Source: Actinospineispora acaciae DSM 45401
GTDB lineage: Bacteria; Actinomycetota; Actinomycetes; Mycobacteriales; Pseudonocardiaceae
Direction: 5' to 3'
DNA length: 64,000 bases
Assembly: GCF_000620785.1 (NCBI RefSeq)
Contig: NZ_JIAI01000010.1
Location: forward strand, 186,001-250,000
Below, piece after piece: positions 50,880 through 59,700 of the stretch. The notes under the pieces are model-generated. The model was not told the DNA's origin and made no database searches. It saw only the letters and a program-made list of their open reading frames with translations. A program made the translations under genes and the position numbers. Position 1 is the first letter of the stretch; the number at the start of each line of letters is the position of its first letter.

Positions 50880-52004
50880 TCACTTGCGCCGGTTGTTGGA
50901 CTCCTGGAACCCGCTCTTGGACTTCTCATCGACGTCGAACGCCTGGAAGTCCCCGACCAGGATGTTGTCCGCGACCCGAACATCCACCGCGCCCTCCTGC
51001 GCAAGCACCGCCGCCTCGTACCTCGAGGAGAACGTGTTCCCCTTGACCAGCACGTTCGGGTACCCCTCCAGGTTGACCGCCTGCGACGCCCCGCTCTGGC
51101 AGTAGTTGTTCACGAACTGGATCGCGATCACCCCCGCCGGCACCCCGGCGTTGTGCCGCTCGGTGCCGCTGGCGATCAGGCACTGCGCGTCCACGTTGAC
51201 GCACTTGTTGTTCTGGATCACGACGCCGTACGTGGTCGGGCTGTCGCTGTCGAAGGTCTGGAAGCAGTCGGTGTGCGGCGTCTGGCCCGCCGGGTAACCG
51301 GCCTGGCTGATGTCGTGCACGTTGTTGTTCTCGATGCGGTGGTTCACCCCGAAGAACCGGGCGCCGTCCGCGTCCGTGGCCGTCCGCCGCCGCGAGCCGC
51401 TGATGTCGTTGCCGCGCATCACGTCGCGCTGCCCGGAGATCACGATGCCGCTGCCGTCGGAGTCCTTGACCGTGTTGTTCTCCACCACCGAGCCCACGCA
51501 CGGCGCACACCGGATGCCGTCGTCGGCGGCCCCGCGCACGTCGTTGTTGCGGATGATGACGTTCGTGCCCCTGGCCTTGATCCCGCTGCCGCCGTTCGTG
51601 TTGAACCCCTCCACCACGACGTTGTCGCCCCGGATCTCCAGCCCGCCGAACGTCGACCCGTCGGACAGCAGATGGATCGGCGCCTGCTGGGTGCCGGAAC
51701 GTTGCAGCTTCAGCGACGCACCCTGCACATACTGGCCGTAGATGCACAGCCGGTCACCGGGCTGGGCCACGTCCAGCGCCTGCTGCGCACCGTTCGCGTC
51801 GCTCAGCGACTCCGAACAGTTCGTGGGCTTGGGCACCGTCCGGATGTCCGGGTTGGCCGCCTTCGGCGGAGTGATCGGCATCGGCGCCGCCGAGCACGCC
51901 CCCGCCACCACCGCGGCCGCCACCGCCATGCAGCCCAGCGCTAACGCCCGCCGCCAGCCAACCACCCTGATGCCACGAGTCCCCGACACTCGATTCATCC
52001 GCAT
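50880..52004 (-). CDS. Secreted right-handed parallel beta-helix lipoprotein
   Basis: The 374-residue protein has a lipoprotein signal (RALALGCMAVAAAVVAGAC) with lipobox VAGAC. It then has about ten parallel beta-helix turns seen as repeated strands such as NVVVEGFNTNGG, NVIIRNNDVRG, GSVVENNTVKD and NVLVKGNTFSS. The fold is used by polysaccharide lyases, epimerases and adhesins; no catalytic signature tells which. It contains paired cysteines (CAPC). ATG codons at 52004 and 51998 are both possible. It is a single gene downstream of a broken HAD gene. Confidence 0.87.
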   Translation of the reverse strand: MRMNRVSGTRGIRVVGWRRALALGCMAVAAAVVAGACSAAPMPITPPKAANPDIRTVPKPTNCSESLSDANGAQQALDVAQPGDRLCIYGQYVQGASLKLQRSGTQQAPIHLLSDGSTFGGLEIRGDNVVVEGFNTNGGSGIKARGTNVIIRNNDVRGAADDGIRCAPCVGSVVENNTVKDSDGSGIVISGQRDVMRGNDISGSRRRTATDADGARFFGVNHRIENNNVHDISQAGYPAGQTPHTDCFQTFDSDSPTTYGVVIQNNKCVNVDAQCLIASGTERHNAGVPAGVIAIQFVNNYCQSGASQAVNLEGYPNVLVKGNTFSSRYEAAVLAQEGAVDVRVADNILVGDFQAFDVDEKSKSGFQESNNRRK

Positions 52005-52075
52005 GATCGTACGAACGGCAGCGCGTTTCCCGACTTCAGGGTGCGGCCGCCGCAAAAACGCCACGCGTTTCGCCC

Positions 52076-52660
52076 CTAGTCGATGGGGCTGGACTCCAGC
52101 GCGGCGGCGAGCGTGGCCATGTTCTCGATGATCACATCGGCGCCCGCGAGCCGGCGCCGCATCGAGGGTGCGTTGGCGAAACCGATGCACGAGGCCGCGG
52201 CGGCCTGGGCGGCGACGATGTCGCTCGGCGAATCCCCGACCATCACCGAGGCGGACGGCTTCGCCGAGAGTGCCTCCATGGCGCGCTCGACGGGCTCGGC
52301 GTTCGGCTTCATGCGATCCGGTTCGCCGTGGGGCCGGCCTATCACCGTGTGCACCAGGCCGGCCAGGCCGTGGCCGGTCAGGTATTCGCGGACGGCCTCG
52401 GTCGCGTTGTTGGAGACAATGGCTGCCAGTCGTCCGCTCGCGACGCAACCGCGCAACGCCCTCGCCCCCGCCGGTGTGGGTGCCGCCGACCGAACAGCCT
52501 CGATCTCGGCTCTCACGAGTTCGCCCTCCACGTCGCGGACGGCCGATGGGCCGAACCGGGCGGAGTAGCGCAGGACATCCAGCGGATCGTTCACATCGAA
52601 TGCGCGCACGTCGATCGCCCGCGAATGTTGACGAAGCACCCCGACCAGTGACTCCGCCAC
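52076..52660 (-). pseudogene. HAD-family hydrolase, 5' end missing
   Basis: The remaining 194 codons carry HAD motif II (IVSNNA), motif III lysine (DRMKPNAEP) and motif IV (VMVGDSPSDIVAA). Motif I (DxDxT), which holds the nucleophile Asp, is missing. Relatives begin with a DFDGP-type motif some 20 residues before the AESLVGVLRQ stretch where this copy starts. Directly upstream, without a gap, is the 5' part of a helix-turn-helix gene in another frame. A deletion has joined the two, so the product should be inactive. Confidence 0.7.
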
Positions 52661-53024
52661 CTCGGGTCTCGCCCGAGAAGCCCGCGAAGTCGATCGTCAC
52701 CCTCGGCCGCTCGAAGCCGCGCTCGATGTGCGGCCGGAGGTTCACCGGCCGCTCCGCCCGAGCGGCAGCCCTTTCGCCGACTCCGACGGTTAATGGTGCA
52801 CCGAAAAGCTCGGCTGCGGTGTGGCCGGGAAAGAGCGCCTCCAATACCCGACAGCGATCCGGATACGGCAACCCGGCGAGTTCACCGAACACCCACCGAT
52901 AGAACTGCGCCCGACTGGGGTATGTGCCGACCAGGCTGGCATTGATCCTCAACGCCTGCTTGTCGTGCGCACGACAGAAAGCCCGATGGCTGTGCAAATG
53001 CCGTTGAGTCAGCAGAACCTTGAG
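52658..53024 (-). pseudogene. Helix-turn-helix regulator, 5' fragment without start and 3' half
   Basis: The fragment reads VLLTQRHLHSHRAFCRAHDK, then PSRAQFYRWVFGELAGLPYP and CRVLEALFPGHTAAELFG. This is the N-terminal DNA-binding region of a large actinobacterial XRE-like family, followed by RVTIDFAGFSGET, where the family continues but this copy stops matching. The expected effector part is gone and the sequence passes into the HAD remnant in a different frame. At the other end no native start codon remains: the reading frame runs directly into the dispersed palindrome at 53025-53070. Confidence 0.65.
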
Positions 53025-53070
53025 CCCGTGAGTGGTTAGCGTGGCTATGGCAACGCTAACCACTCACGGG
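53025..53070. repeat. GTGAGTGGTTAG palindrome, copy 3
   Basis: An 18-bp perfect stem with CCCGTGAGTGGTTAGCGT as left arm, then one mismatch and one more pair around a CTATGG loop. It lies 7 bp beyond the osmoprotectant operon's last stop and directly abuts the broken helix-turn-helix gene. Confidence 0.88.
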
Positions 53071-53076
53071 GTCGGG

Positions 53077-54000
53077 TCAGGCCAGGCCGTTGGCGGTGAG
53101 CCATTCCTTGGCGACGGTGCTGGGGTTGGGCTTGTCGGGGGCGTTGACCTTGGCGTTCAGGTCGATCAAGGTCTGGGTAGTGAGCTTGGCGGAGATGGCG
53201 TTCAGGGTCTGTTTGACCTGGTCGGTGGCCTTCTTGGAGTTGATCAGCGGGACCACGTTCTGGGCCGCGAAGTTGTTCTTCGGGTCGTCGAGGATGACGA
53301 AGCCCTTGTCCTTGATCGCGGGGTTGGTGGTGAAGATGTCGGCGGCCTGGATGGTGCCGTCCTCCAGGGCCTTGATCGTTACGGGGCCGGTGTCCAGCGG
53401 GCGGTAGGACTGGAACTTGCAGTTGTACGTCTTGAGGATGCCCGGGATGCCGTCCGCGCGGGTCTCGAACTCGGACGGGCCGCCGAAGACCAGCTCGCCG
53501 CAGTGCGGGGCCAGGTCGGCGATGGACTTGGCGTTGTACTTCTGGGCGGTCTCCTTGGAGACCACGACGGCGTCCTTGTCCTCGGCGGGGGACTTCTCCA
53601 GGACGGTCAGGGGCGCGGGCACCGTCTTCTGCAGCGCGGCGTAGACCTCGTCGGGGGCGCTCTGGGCGGCGTTCTGGTCCAGGTACTTCAGCAGGGTGCC
53701 GGTGTACTCGGGGATCAGGTCGATGGAGCCGTCCTTGAGCGCGGGCACGTAGGTCTCGCGGCTGCCCAGCGGCGGGGTGCTGTCGACCTTGACGCCCTTG
53801 GCCTGCAGCGCACCGGCGTAGATCGCGGCCAGCAGCGTGCTCTCGGAGAAGTTCGCCGATCCGATCTTGAGGACGTCGCTGGGTGCGGGCGAGCCGGCGC
53901 CGGAGCCGCTGTCCAGCGGACCGCCCCCACCACCCCCACAGGCGGCGAGCGCGAGGGCGGCGGCGGTTGCGGTGGTCAGCGCGGTCAGGGTGCGTCTCAT
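53077..54000 (-). CDS. Osmoprotectant ABC transporter substrate-binding lipoprotein (ProX/OpuCC-like)
   Basis: The 307-residue lipoprotein has lipobox LALAAC, a glycine-rich spacer and the OpuAC/ProX domain. IGSANFSESTLLAAIYAGAL, then IDLIPEYTGTLLKYL and ADIFTTNPAI are the usual ligand-pocket regions. It captures glycine betaine, choline or similar quaternary amines outside the cell. The start overlaps the stop of the second permease (ATGA). It is the last gene of a four-gene operon and is followed by a palindrome acting as terminator. Confidence 0.93.
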   Translation of the reverse strand: MRRTLTALTTATAAALALAACGGGGGGPLDSGSGAGSPAPSDVLKIGSANFSESTLLAAIYAGALQAKGVKVDSTPPLGSRETYVPALKDGSIDLIPEYTGTLLKYLDQNAAQSAPDEVYAALQKTVPAPLTVLEKSPAEDKDAVVVSKETAQKYNAKSIADLAPHCGELVFGGPSEFETRADGIPGILKTYNCKFQSYRPLDTGPVTIKALEDGTIQAADIFTTNPAIKDKGFVILDDPKNNFAAQNVVPLINSKKATDQVKQTLNAISAKLTTQTLIDLNAKVNAPDKPNPSTVAKEWLTANGLA

Positions 54001-54758
54001 GAGGTCACTCCGGCCTTCTCCAGGGTGGGTCGGTCCGCCGGCGGGCGGCGGGGGATGTCCGTCTTCGGTTCGCTGACCGGCCGGGCGCGGCGGCGGTCGA
54101 CGCGCAGGCCCGGGGACACCACCGCGCGCTGCAGCAGCGCCAGGACGCCCTCGACCGCGAGCGCGAGCAGGCCGACCAGCACCGCGCCGCCGACCATCTG
54201 GGTGTAGTCGTGGCGGTGCAGGCCGTCGATCAGGTAGCGGCCCAGGCCGCCGTAGCCGACGTAGGCCGCGATCGCGGTGGTCGCGATCACCTGCAGCGCG
54301 GCGGAGCGCAGGCCGCCGATCAGCAGCGGCAGCGCGTTGGGCAGCTCGACCTTGAGCAGCACGTCCCGCTCGCGCATGCCCATGCCGCGCGCCGCGTCCA
54401 CCACCGAGCGGTCCACGTTGCTGATGCCGGCGTAGGTGCCGGCCAGCAGCGGCGGGACGGCCAGAACCAGCAGCGCCGCCGTCACCGGCAGCAGCTGGAT
54501 GCCGATCAGCAGCACGAACAGGATGAGCAGGCCGAAGTCGGGCAGCGAGCGCAGCCAGTTGGCGATGCCGACGACGAGGAACCCGCCCCGGCCGGTGTGG
54601 CCCACGAACGCGCCCACCGGCACCGCGATGACGAAGCCGACGACCAGCGCCAGCGCGCTGTAGTAGAGCTGTTCGGCCAACCGGACCGGGATGCCGTCGG
54701 TGCCCTTCCAGTGCGCCGGGTCGGCCAGCCAGCCCAGGACCTGCGCGAAGATGTTCAT
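53997..54758 (-). CDS. Osmoprotectant ABC transporter permease (second)
   Basis: The 253-residue permease has about six helices and the binding-protein-dependent transport signature with EEA-type loop ARGMGMRERDVLLKVELPNALP. ATG 54758 overlaps the first permease stop. The C-terminus ends in a basic cytoplasmic tail (SEPKTDIPRRPPADRP). It pairs with the other permease to form the channel. Known OpuC/ProU-type systems have just this gene order. Confidence 0.92.
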   Translation of the reverse strand: MNIFAQVLGWLADPAHWKGTDGIPVRLAEQLYYSALALVVGFVIAVPVGAFVGHTGRGGFLVVGIANWLRSLPDFGLLILFVLLIGIQLLPVTAALLVLAVPPLLAGTYAGISNVDRSVVDAARGMGMRERDVLLKVELPNALPLLIGGLRSAALQVIATTAIAAYVGYGGLGRYLIDGLHRHDYTQMVGGAVLVGLLALAVEGVLALLQRAVVSPGLRVDRRRARPVSEPKTDIPRRPPADRPTLEKAGVTS

Positions 54759-55417
54759 GAGGTTCTCCCGGCCGCCGTGCCGACCCGGTTCCACGGGGTG
54801 GCCAGCCGCCCGAGGGCCAGCAGCGCTGCGTCGGCCAGCAGGGCGAGCAGCATGGACAGCGCGATGCCGGTGACGATCTCGGTCGGGAAGCTGCGGTCGT
54901 AGCCGTCGGTGAACAGCTGGCCGAGGCCGCCGATGCCGATCGCCGCGCCGACGCTGACCAGGCTGATGTTGGACACGGTGGCGACGCGCAGGCCGGCGAT
55001 CAGCACCGGGATGGCCAGCGGGAAGTCGACGGTGGCGAAGCGCCGCAGCGAGCGGAAGCCCATGGCGGTGGCGGCGGCGATCACGGCGGACGGGACGGCG
55101 GCCAGCGCGTCGGCGACCGAACGGACCAGCAGGGCCACCGTGTAGATGGCCAGGGCCACCACGACGTTGATCGGGTTGAGGATCTTCGTGCCCAGGATGC
55201 TGGGCAGGACGATGAACAGGACCAGCGACGGGATCGTGTAGAGGATCCCGGCGGACGGGATGAGGATCGCGCGGGCGGCTACCGAGCGGTTCGCCAGCCA
55301 GCCCAGGGGGACGGACACCACAAGGCCGATGACCACGGGCACCAGGGAGAGCACCAGGTGTTCGCCCAGCAGGGACAGGATCAGGTCCGCGTTGCGCGGG
55401 ATCCAGCTCCAGATCAC
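54755..55417 (-). CDS. Osmoprotectant ABC transporter permease (first)
   Basis: The 220-residue protein has five or six helices with LVVSVPLGWLANRS near the N-terminus and the permease loop ATAMGFRSLRRFATVDFPLAI. The GTG start overlaps the ATPase stop (GTGA). Together with the next gene it forms the membrane part of the osmoprotectant importer. Confidence 0.92.
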   Translation of the reverse strand: MIWSWIPRNADLILSLLGEHLVLSLVPVVIGLVVSVPLGWLANRSVAARAILIPSAGILYTIPSLVLFIVLPSILGTKILNPINVVVALAIYTVALLVRSVADALAAVPSAVIAAATAMGFRSLRRFATVDFPLAIPVLIAGLRVATVSNISLVSVGAAIGIGGLGQLFTDGYDRSFPTEIVTGIALSMLLALLADAALLALGRLATPWNRVGTAAGRTS

Positions 55418-56595
55418 GCGGCGGCCTCGCTGGCGCGGGCGGCGGCCAGCGCGTCGAGCACGTCGTCGGCCTTGACCGAGCCGACCACCGCGCCCTGTCC
55501 GTCCACCGCGACGCCGATGCCGGACGGCGAGCTGAGCGCGGCGTCCAGCGCGCCGCGCAGGGAGTCGGCCTCGGTGTCGTAGAGGGAGCCGCCGGCGACC
55601 AGGTGCTCGGCGCCGATCAGCGTCTCTGTGCCGTCCCCGGGTGTGCCGTTGGCCCCGACTCGCTGTGCTGAGTCTCCCGACTCGCGGGCGGTGGGGGTGG
55701 GCAGGTCGGGGCCTCGGACCCAGCCTTGGGGGCGGCGGTCGGCGTCTACGACGAGGGCCCAGTCGTCGCCCAGGTCGGTGCGCGCCTGGGCGGTGGGGGT
55801 GCCCAGGGGGACCGTGCGGAGGTCGCCGATGGGGAGGCCGTCGGCGGAGCGGAAGCCCAGGCCTCGGTAGCCGCGGTCACGGCCGACGAAGTTGTCGACG
55901 AAGTCGTCGGCGGGGCGGGCCAGCAGGGCGCCGGGCTCGTCGTACTGGGCCAGCAGGCCGCCTACCCGGAAGACGGCCACCTTGTCGCCGAGTTTGATCG
56001 CCTCGTCGATGTCGTGGGTGACGAAGACGATGGTCTTGCCGAGCTCGGACTGCAGGCGGAGCAGCTCGTCCTGGAGGCTTTCGCGCACGACGGGGTCGAC
56101 GGCGCTGAACGGCTCGTCCATCAGGAGTACGGGCGGGTCGGCGGCCAGGGCTCTGGCCACGCCGACGCGCTGTTGCTGGCCGCCGGAGAGCTGGCCGGGG
56201 TAGCGCTTGGCCATCTCGGGCGCGAGGCCTACCAGCTCCATCAGCTCGTGCGCGCGCTTGCGGGCCTTCTTCTTGTCCCAGCCCAGCAGCAGCGGCACGG
56301 TGGCCACGTTGTCCACGATGGTGCGGTGCGGGAACAGGCCGGCCTGCTGGATCACGTAGCCGATGCCCCTGCGCAGCTCGGCCGGGTCGCCGGCCATCAC
56401 GTCCTTGCCGTCGACCAGGATGGCGCCCTCGGTGGGCTCGATCATCCGGTTGATCATCCGCAGCGAGGTCGTCTTGCCGCAGCCGGACGGGCCGACGAAT
56501 ACGGTGATCCGTCCGTTCTCCACTTCCAGGTTCAGGTCGTCCACGGCGACGGTGCCGTCAGGGAAACGCTTCGTCACATCCCGGAACTCGATCAT
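55414..56595 (-). CDS. Osmoprotectant ABC transporter ATPase with CBS-type C-terminus (OpuCA/ProV-like)
   Basis: The 393-residue ATPase has Walker A GPSGCGKTT, signature LSGGQQQR and Walker B VLLMDEPFSAVD. A C-terminal regulatory region follows, with CBS-like strands (SLRGALDAALSSPSGIGVAVD, VVGSVKADDVLDAL). Such domains gate transport by ionic strength or c-di-AMP. Between the two CBS halves lies a decayed copy of the 44-nt repeat, in frame, giving ARESGDSAQRVGANG. Start ATG 56595; longer frames upstream lack a site. A palindrome CTGTC-GAT-GACAG lies 16 bp upstream. First gene of the operon. Confidence 0.92.
   Translation of the reverse strand: MIEFRDVTKRFPDGTVAVDDLNLEVENGRITVFVGPSGCGKTTSLRMINRMIEPTEGAILVDGKDVMAGDPAELRRGIGYVIQQAGLFPHRTIVDNVATVPLLLGWDKKKARKRAHELMELVGLAPEMAKRYPGQLSGGQQQRVGVARALAADPPVLLMDEPFSAVDPVVRESLQDELLRLQSELGKTIVFVTHDIDEAIKLGDKVAVFRVGGLLAQYDEPGALLARPADDFVDNFVGRDRGYRGLGFRSADGLPIGDLRTVPLGTPTAQARTDLGDDWALVVDADRRPQGWVRGPDLPTPTARESGDSAQRVGANGTPGDGTETLIGAEHLVAGGSLYDTEADSLRGALDAALSSPSGIGVAVDGQGAVVGSVKADDVLDALAAARASEAAA
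55643..55686 (-). repeat. 44-nt tandem element, copy E (inside the osmoprotectant ATPase, decayed)
   Basis: The first half (CGCGAGTCGGGAGACTCAGC) and the start of the second (GCGAGTCGGGG) are recognisable; the rest has drifted. Orientation and codon phase match copies C and D. Confidence 0.62.
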
Positions 56596-56610
56596 CCGGG
56601 GCCCCCAACA

Positions 56611-56623
56611 CTGTCGATGACAG
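56611..56623. promoter_or_regulatory. CTGTC-GAT-GACAG palindrome upstream of the osmoprotectant operon
   Basis: A perfect 5-bp inverted repeat around three bases, 16 bp before the ATPase start, possibly an operator or 5'-UTR hairpin. Nothing identifies its partner. Confidence 0.4.
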
Positions 56624-56715
56624 CTCCTTGCCGGCCGCCACGAGTCCGAACAGGCTATCCCGCGCACGGTGGCCTAGCCAGGACGCCTCCCGTAGATCGG
56701 CGACGGCGGTGCCGG

Positions 56716-59700
56716 TCAGGGGGCCAGGGGGTCGGACTTCGGGGGTGGCGGCGGAAGGCCGGCGAGGAGGTCGAACTTGGTTTCCGGTCCGCCGTCGCGG
56801 GTCGGGTCCGGGCGCCGGGGTGGCGCGGACGGTCGGCCCGGTGGTTTGGGTGGTGCGGGCGGCGGGGGTGGCGGGGCCGACCGGCGAGGTCCGTCCGGGC
56901 GTTCCGGGGTGGAACGGCGCGGCAGGTCTCCTCCGGTCGGGGCCGCACGGCGGCCGGTTTCGGGGCGGTCGGTCGCGGGCGGGGCGGCGCGGCGGCCGCT
57001 GTCCGGGCGGTCACTCGCGGCGCGGCGGCGGCCCGACTCCGGGCGGTCGGTTGCGGCGCGGCGGCCGGTGTCCGGGCGGTCGGTTCCGGCCGGGGCGGCG
57101 CGGCGGGGCAGGTCCGGACGCTCGCTGTCGGGCGGGGCCGCGCGGCGGCCGGCCGGGCGGTCGAGGCCGCGGATGTCGATCGGCTCGGGCATCTTGGCGC
57201 CGGTCGGGAGGGCCTGGGTGGCCATGCCGTCGGGCGGGGACGGGGTCTCGCCGTCGGGGGTGGGCAGCGTCGGGCCGGTCAGGACGGAGCGGAACGCGGA
57301 CGGGTCCATCGCCTTGGCGAACAGCCAGCCCTGGTAGGCGTCCACGCCGAGGCCGCGCAGGGCGTGGAACTGCTCGGCGGTCTCGACGCCCTCGGCCACG
57401 CAGTAGCGGCCCATCGCCGAGGCCATCTGGACGACGGCCCTGGCCACCGCGAAGTCGGCCGGGTCGGAGCTGATGCCGCTGACGAACGTCCGGTCCACCT
57501 TGACGATCTGCGCGGGCAGCTCCTTGATCCGCGACAGCGAGGAGTACCCGGTGCCGAAGTCGTCCACCGCGAAGCGCACGCCCAGCCCGGCCAGCTCGCT
57601 CATCGCGGCCAGGGTGCGCTTGGGCAGCGAGACCAGGCTGGTCTCCACCAGTTCGAGCACCAGCCGGTCGCCGTTCAGGCCGCTCTCCGCGAGCGTGGTG
57701 CGCACGGTCGGCAGGAAGTCGTCGTCGCCGGGGAGCAGGCCGGCCAGGTTGACTGCCACGCTGACCGGGCGGCGGTTGTGCGCGGGCCAGCCGGCGGCCT
57801 CCTTGGCGGCGGTGCGCAGCACCCACTTGTCCAGCTCGCGCAGCAGCCCGCCGCGCTCGGCCACCGGGATGAACTCGCCGGGGAAGAGCATGCCGCGCTC
57901 GGGGTGCGGCCAGCGGATCAGCGCCTCGGCCGAGCGCACGGTGCCGTCCGGGCCCACCACCGGCTGGTAGTGCAGCGCCAGGCCGTCGGTGGCGATCGCC
58001 TCGCGCAGCTCGTCCTCCAGCCGCAGCTGGTTGTTCGCGCTGGTCGCGGTCTCGGCGGTGACGAAGCCGAGCTGGCCGGCGCCCCGGCCCTTGGCGTCGT
58101 ACATGGCGGCGTCGGCGAAGCGCAGCAGGTCCTCGGCGCTGGTGACGCCGATCCGGCCGTCGCCGTCCGCGGGGGTGGCCACGCCGATCGCGGCGGAGAC
58201 CCGCACGACCTGGCCGTCCACCTCGACGGGGCCGCGCAGCAGCGCGGAGACCGTCTCGGCCAGCTTGGGCACCCCGCCGAAGGCCAGCACGTCGTCGCAG
58301 ACCACCACGAACTCGTCGCCGGACAGCCGCGCCGGCGAGCAGCCCACCGGCAGCTCGCGCTGCAACCGGGCCGCCAGCATGATCAGCACCTGGTCGCCGG
58401 CGGCGTGCCCGAGCGCGGTGTTGACCCGTTTGAAGTCGTCCAGGTCGCAGCACAGGACGGCGATCTTGTGCCGGTCCGGGCCGGCCAGCAGGCGCCCGAG
58501 CCGGGCGGTGACCGAGGACCGGTTGGGCAGCCGGGTCAGCTCGTCGTGGGTGCCGGACATGCGCAGCACGTCGGCGGCACGGCGGCGCTCGGAGATGTCG
58601 GTGAACACCACCAGCCAGAACGGGCGGCCGTCGTCGCCGATGGAGACCGTCACGGACAGCTCGCACCAGACGGAGGTGCCGTCGGCGCGCCGGATGGCGT
58701 ACTGCGGCACCCGGTAGCCGGTGGGGCCGCCGGGGCGCGGGCGGCGCAGGAACGCCAGTTCTTCGTCCTCGCCGTCCTGGGGGGTGTTGCCGGCAGCGGT
58801 CGGCTCGACGGCCAGGCTGCGGGCGGACACCCCGCGCAGCCGTTCGCCGGACACGCCGAGCAGCGCGCACAGGGCGCCGTTGGCGTCGACCAGGTGGCCG
58901 GTGCGGTTGAACACGCCGACGCCGACCGGGGCGATCGACACCAGGTCCAGGTAGCGCTGGGTGGCGCGGCCGATCCGCTGCTCGGCGACCCAGCGCTCGG
59001 TGACGTCCTGCACGGTGCCGACCAGCCGCACCGGCGCGCCCTCGGCGTTGCGCTCGACGGTGGCCCGGCAGCTGAGAACGTGCTCGGACGGCGGTACAGC
59101 GCGACCCGCACCGAGATCAGAACGACCCGCTGAGGAGCGCTCATCCAGCCCCGCCGGCGAGTGAGGCGAGGGCACGGTACGGCGTTCGATCTGGTGCTCG
59201 TCGGTGGCCTTGTTCGTGTCGGCCGCCTTGTCGCCGGGCTTGGCGGCCTGGTCGCGCAGCACGGTGCACAGAGCGGCGACCTGTTCGAGCTCGATCGAGC
59301 CGTTGGGTTGGGCGTCGGGTTCGAGGCCGATGTCGCGGTACAGCTCGACCAGCGCCACGCTGCGGTGCAGTGCGCCGGTGCGCAGGTCGTAGCTCCAGCC
59401 GCCCACCTTGGCCAACCGCTGCAGCTCGGCGATCTCGCGGTCGGCGTCGTCGCGGCGGGCGACCGGCGGCGCGGCTGCCGCGGCGTCGATCAGCATCACG
59501 GCGCGCAGGCCGTCCGGTCCCACGTTCGGCAGCGCCCAGCGGACCACCCGCACCCTGGCCAGTGCGCCGTCCGGGCGGACCAGCCGGGCGTCGCCGTCCG
59601 GGCCGACCACCAGCTGCGACAGCGGGCGGCCGACGATGCCGTCGGCGGCGTTCGGCAGCCGTGGGTCGCGGCCGGCCATCCGTAGCAGGGCCGCGTTCAC

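Noticed and set aside
50761..51105. Plus-strand ORF starting at the TAGAACG box
   Set aside because: It runs antisense into the beta-helix lipoprotein gene; its start lies inside the operator-like repeat and no homologous features are seen.
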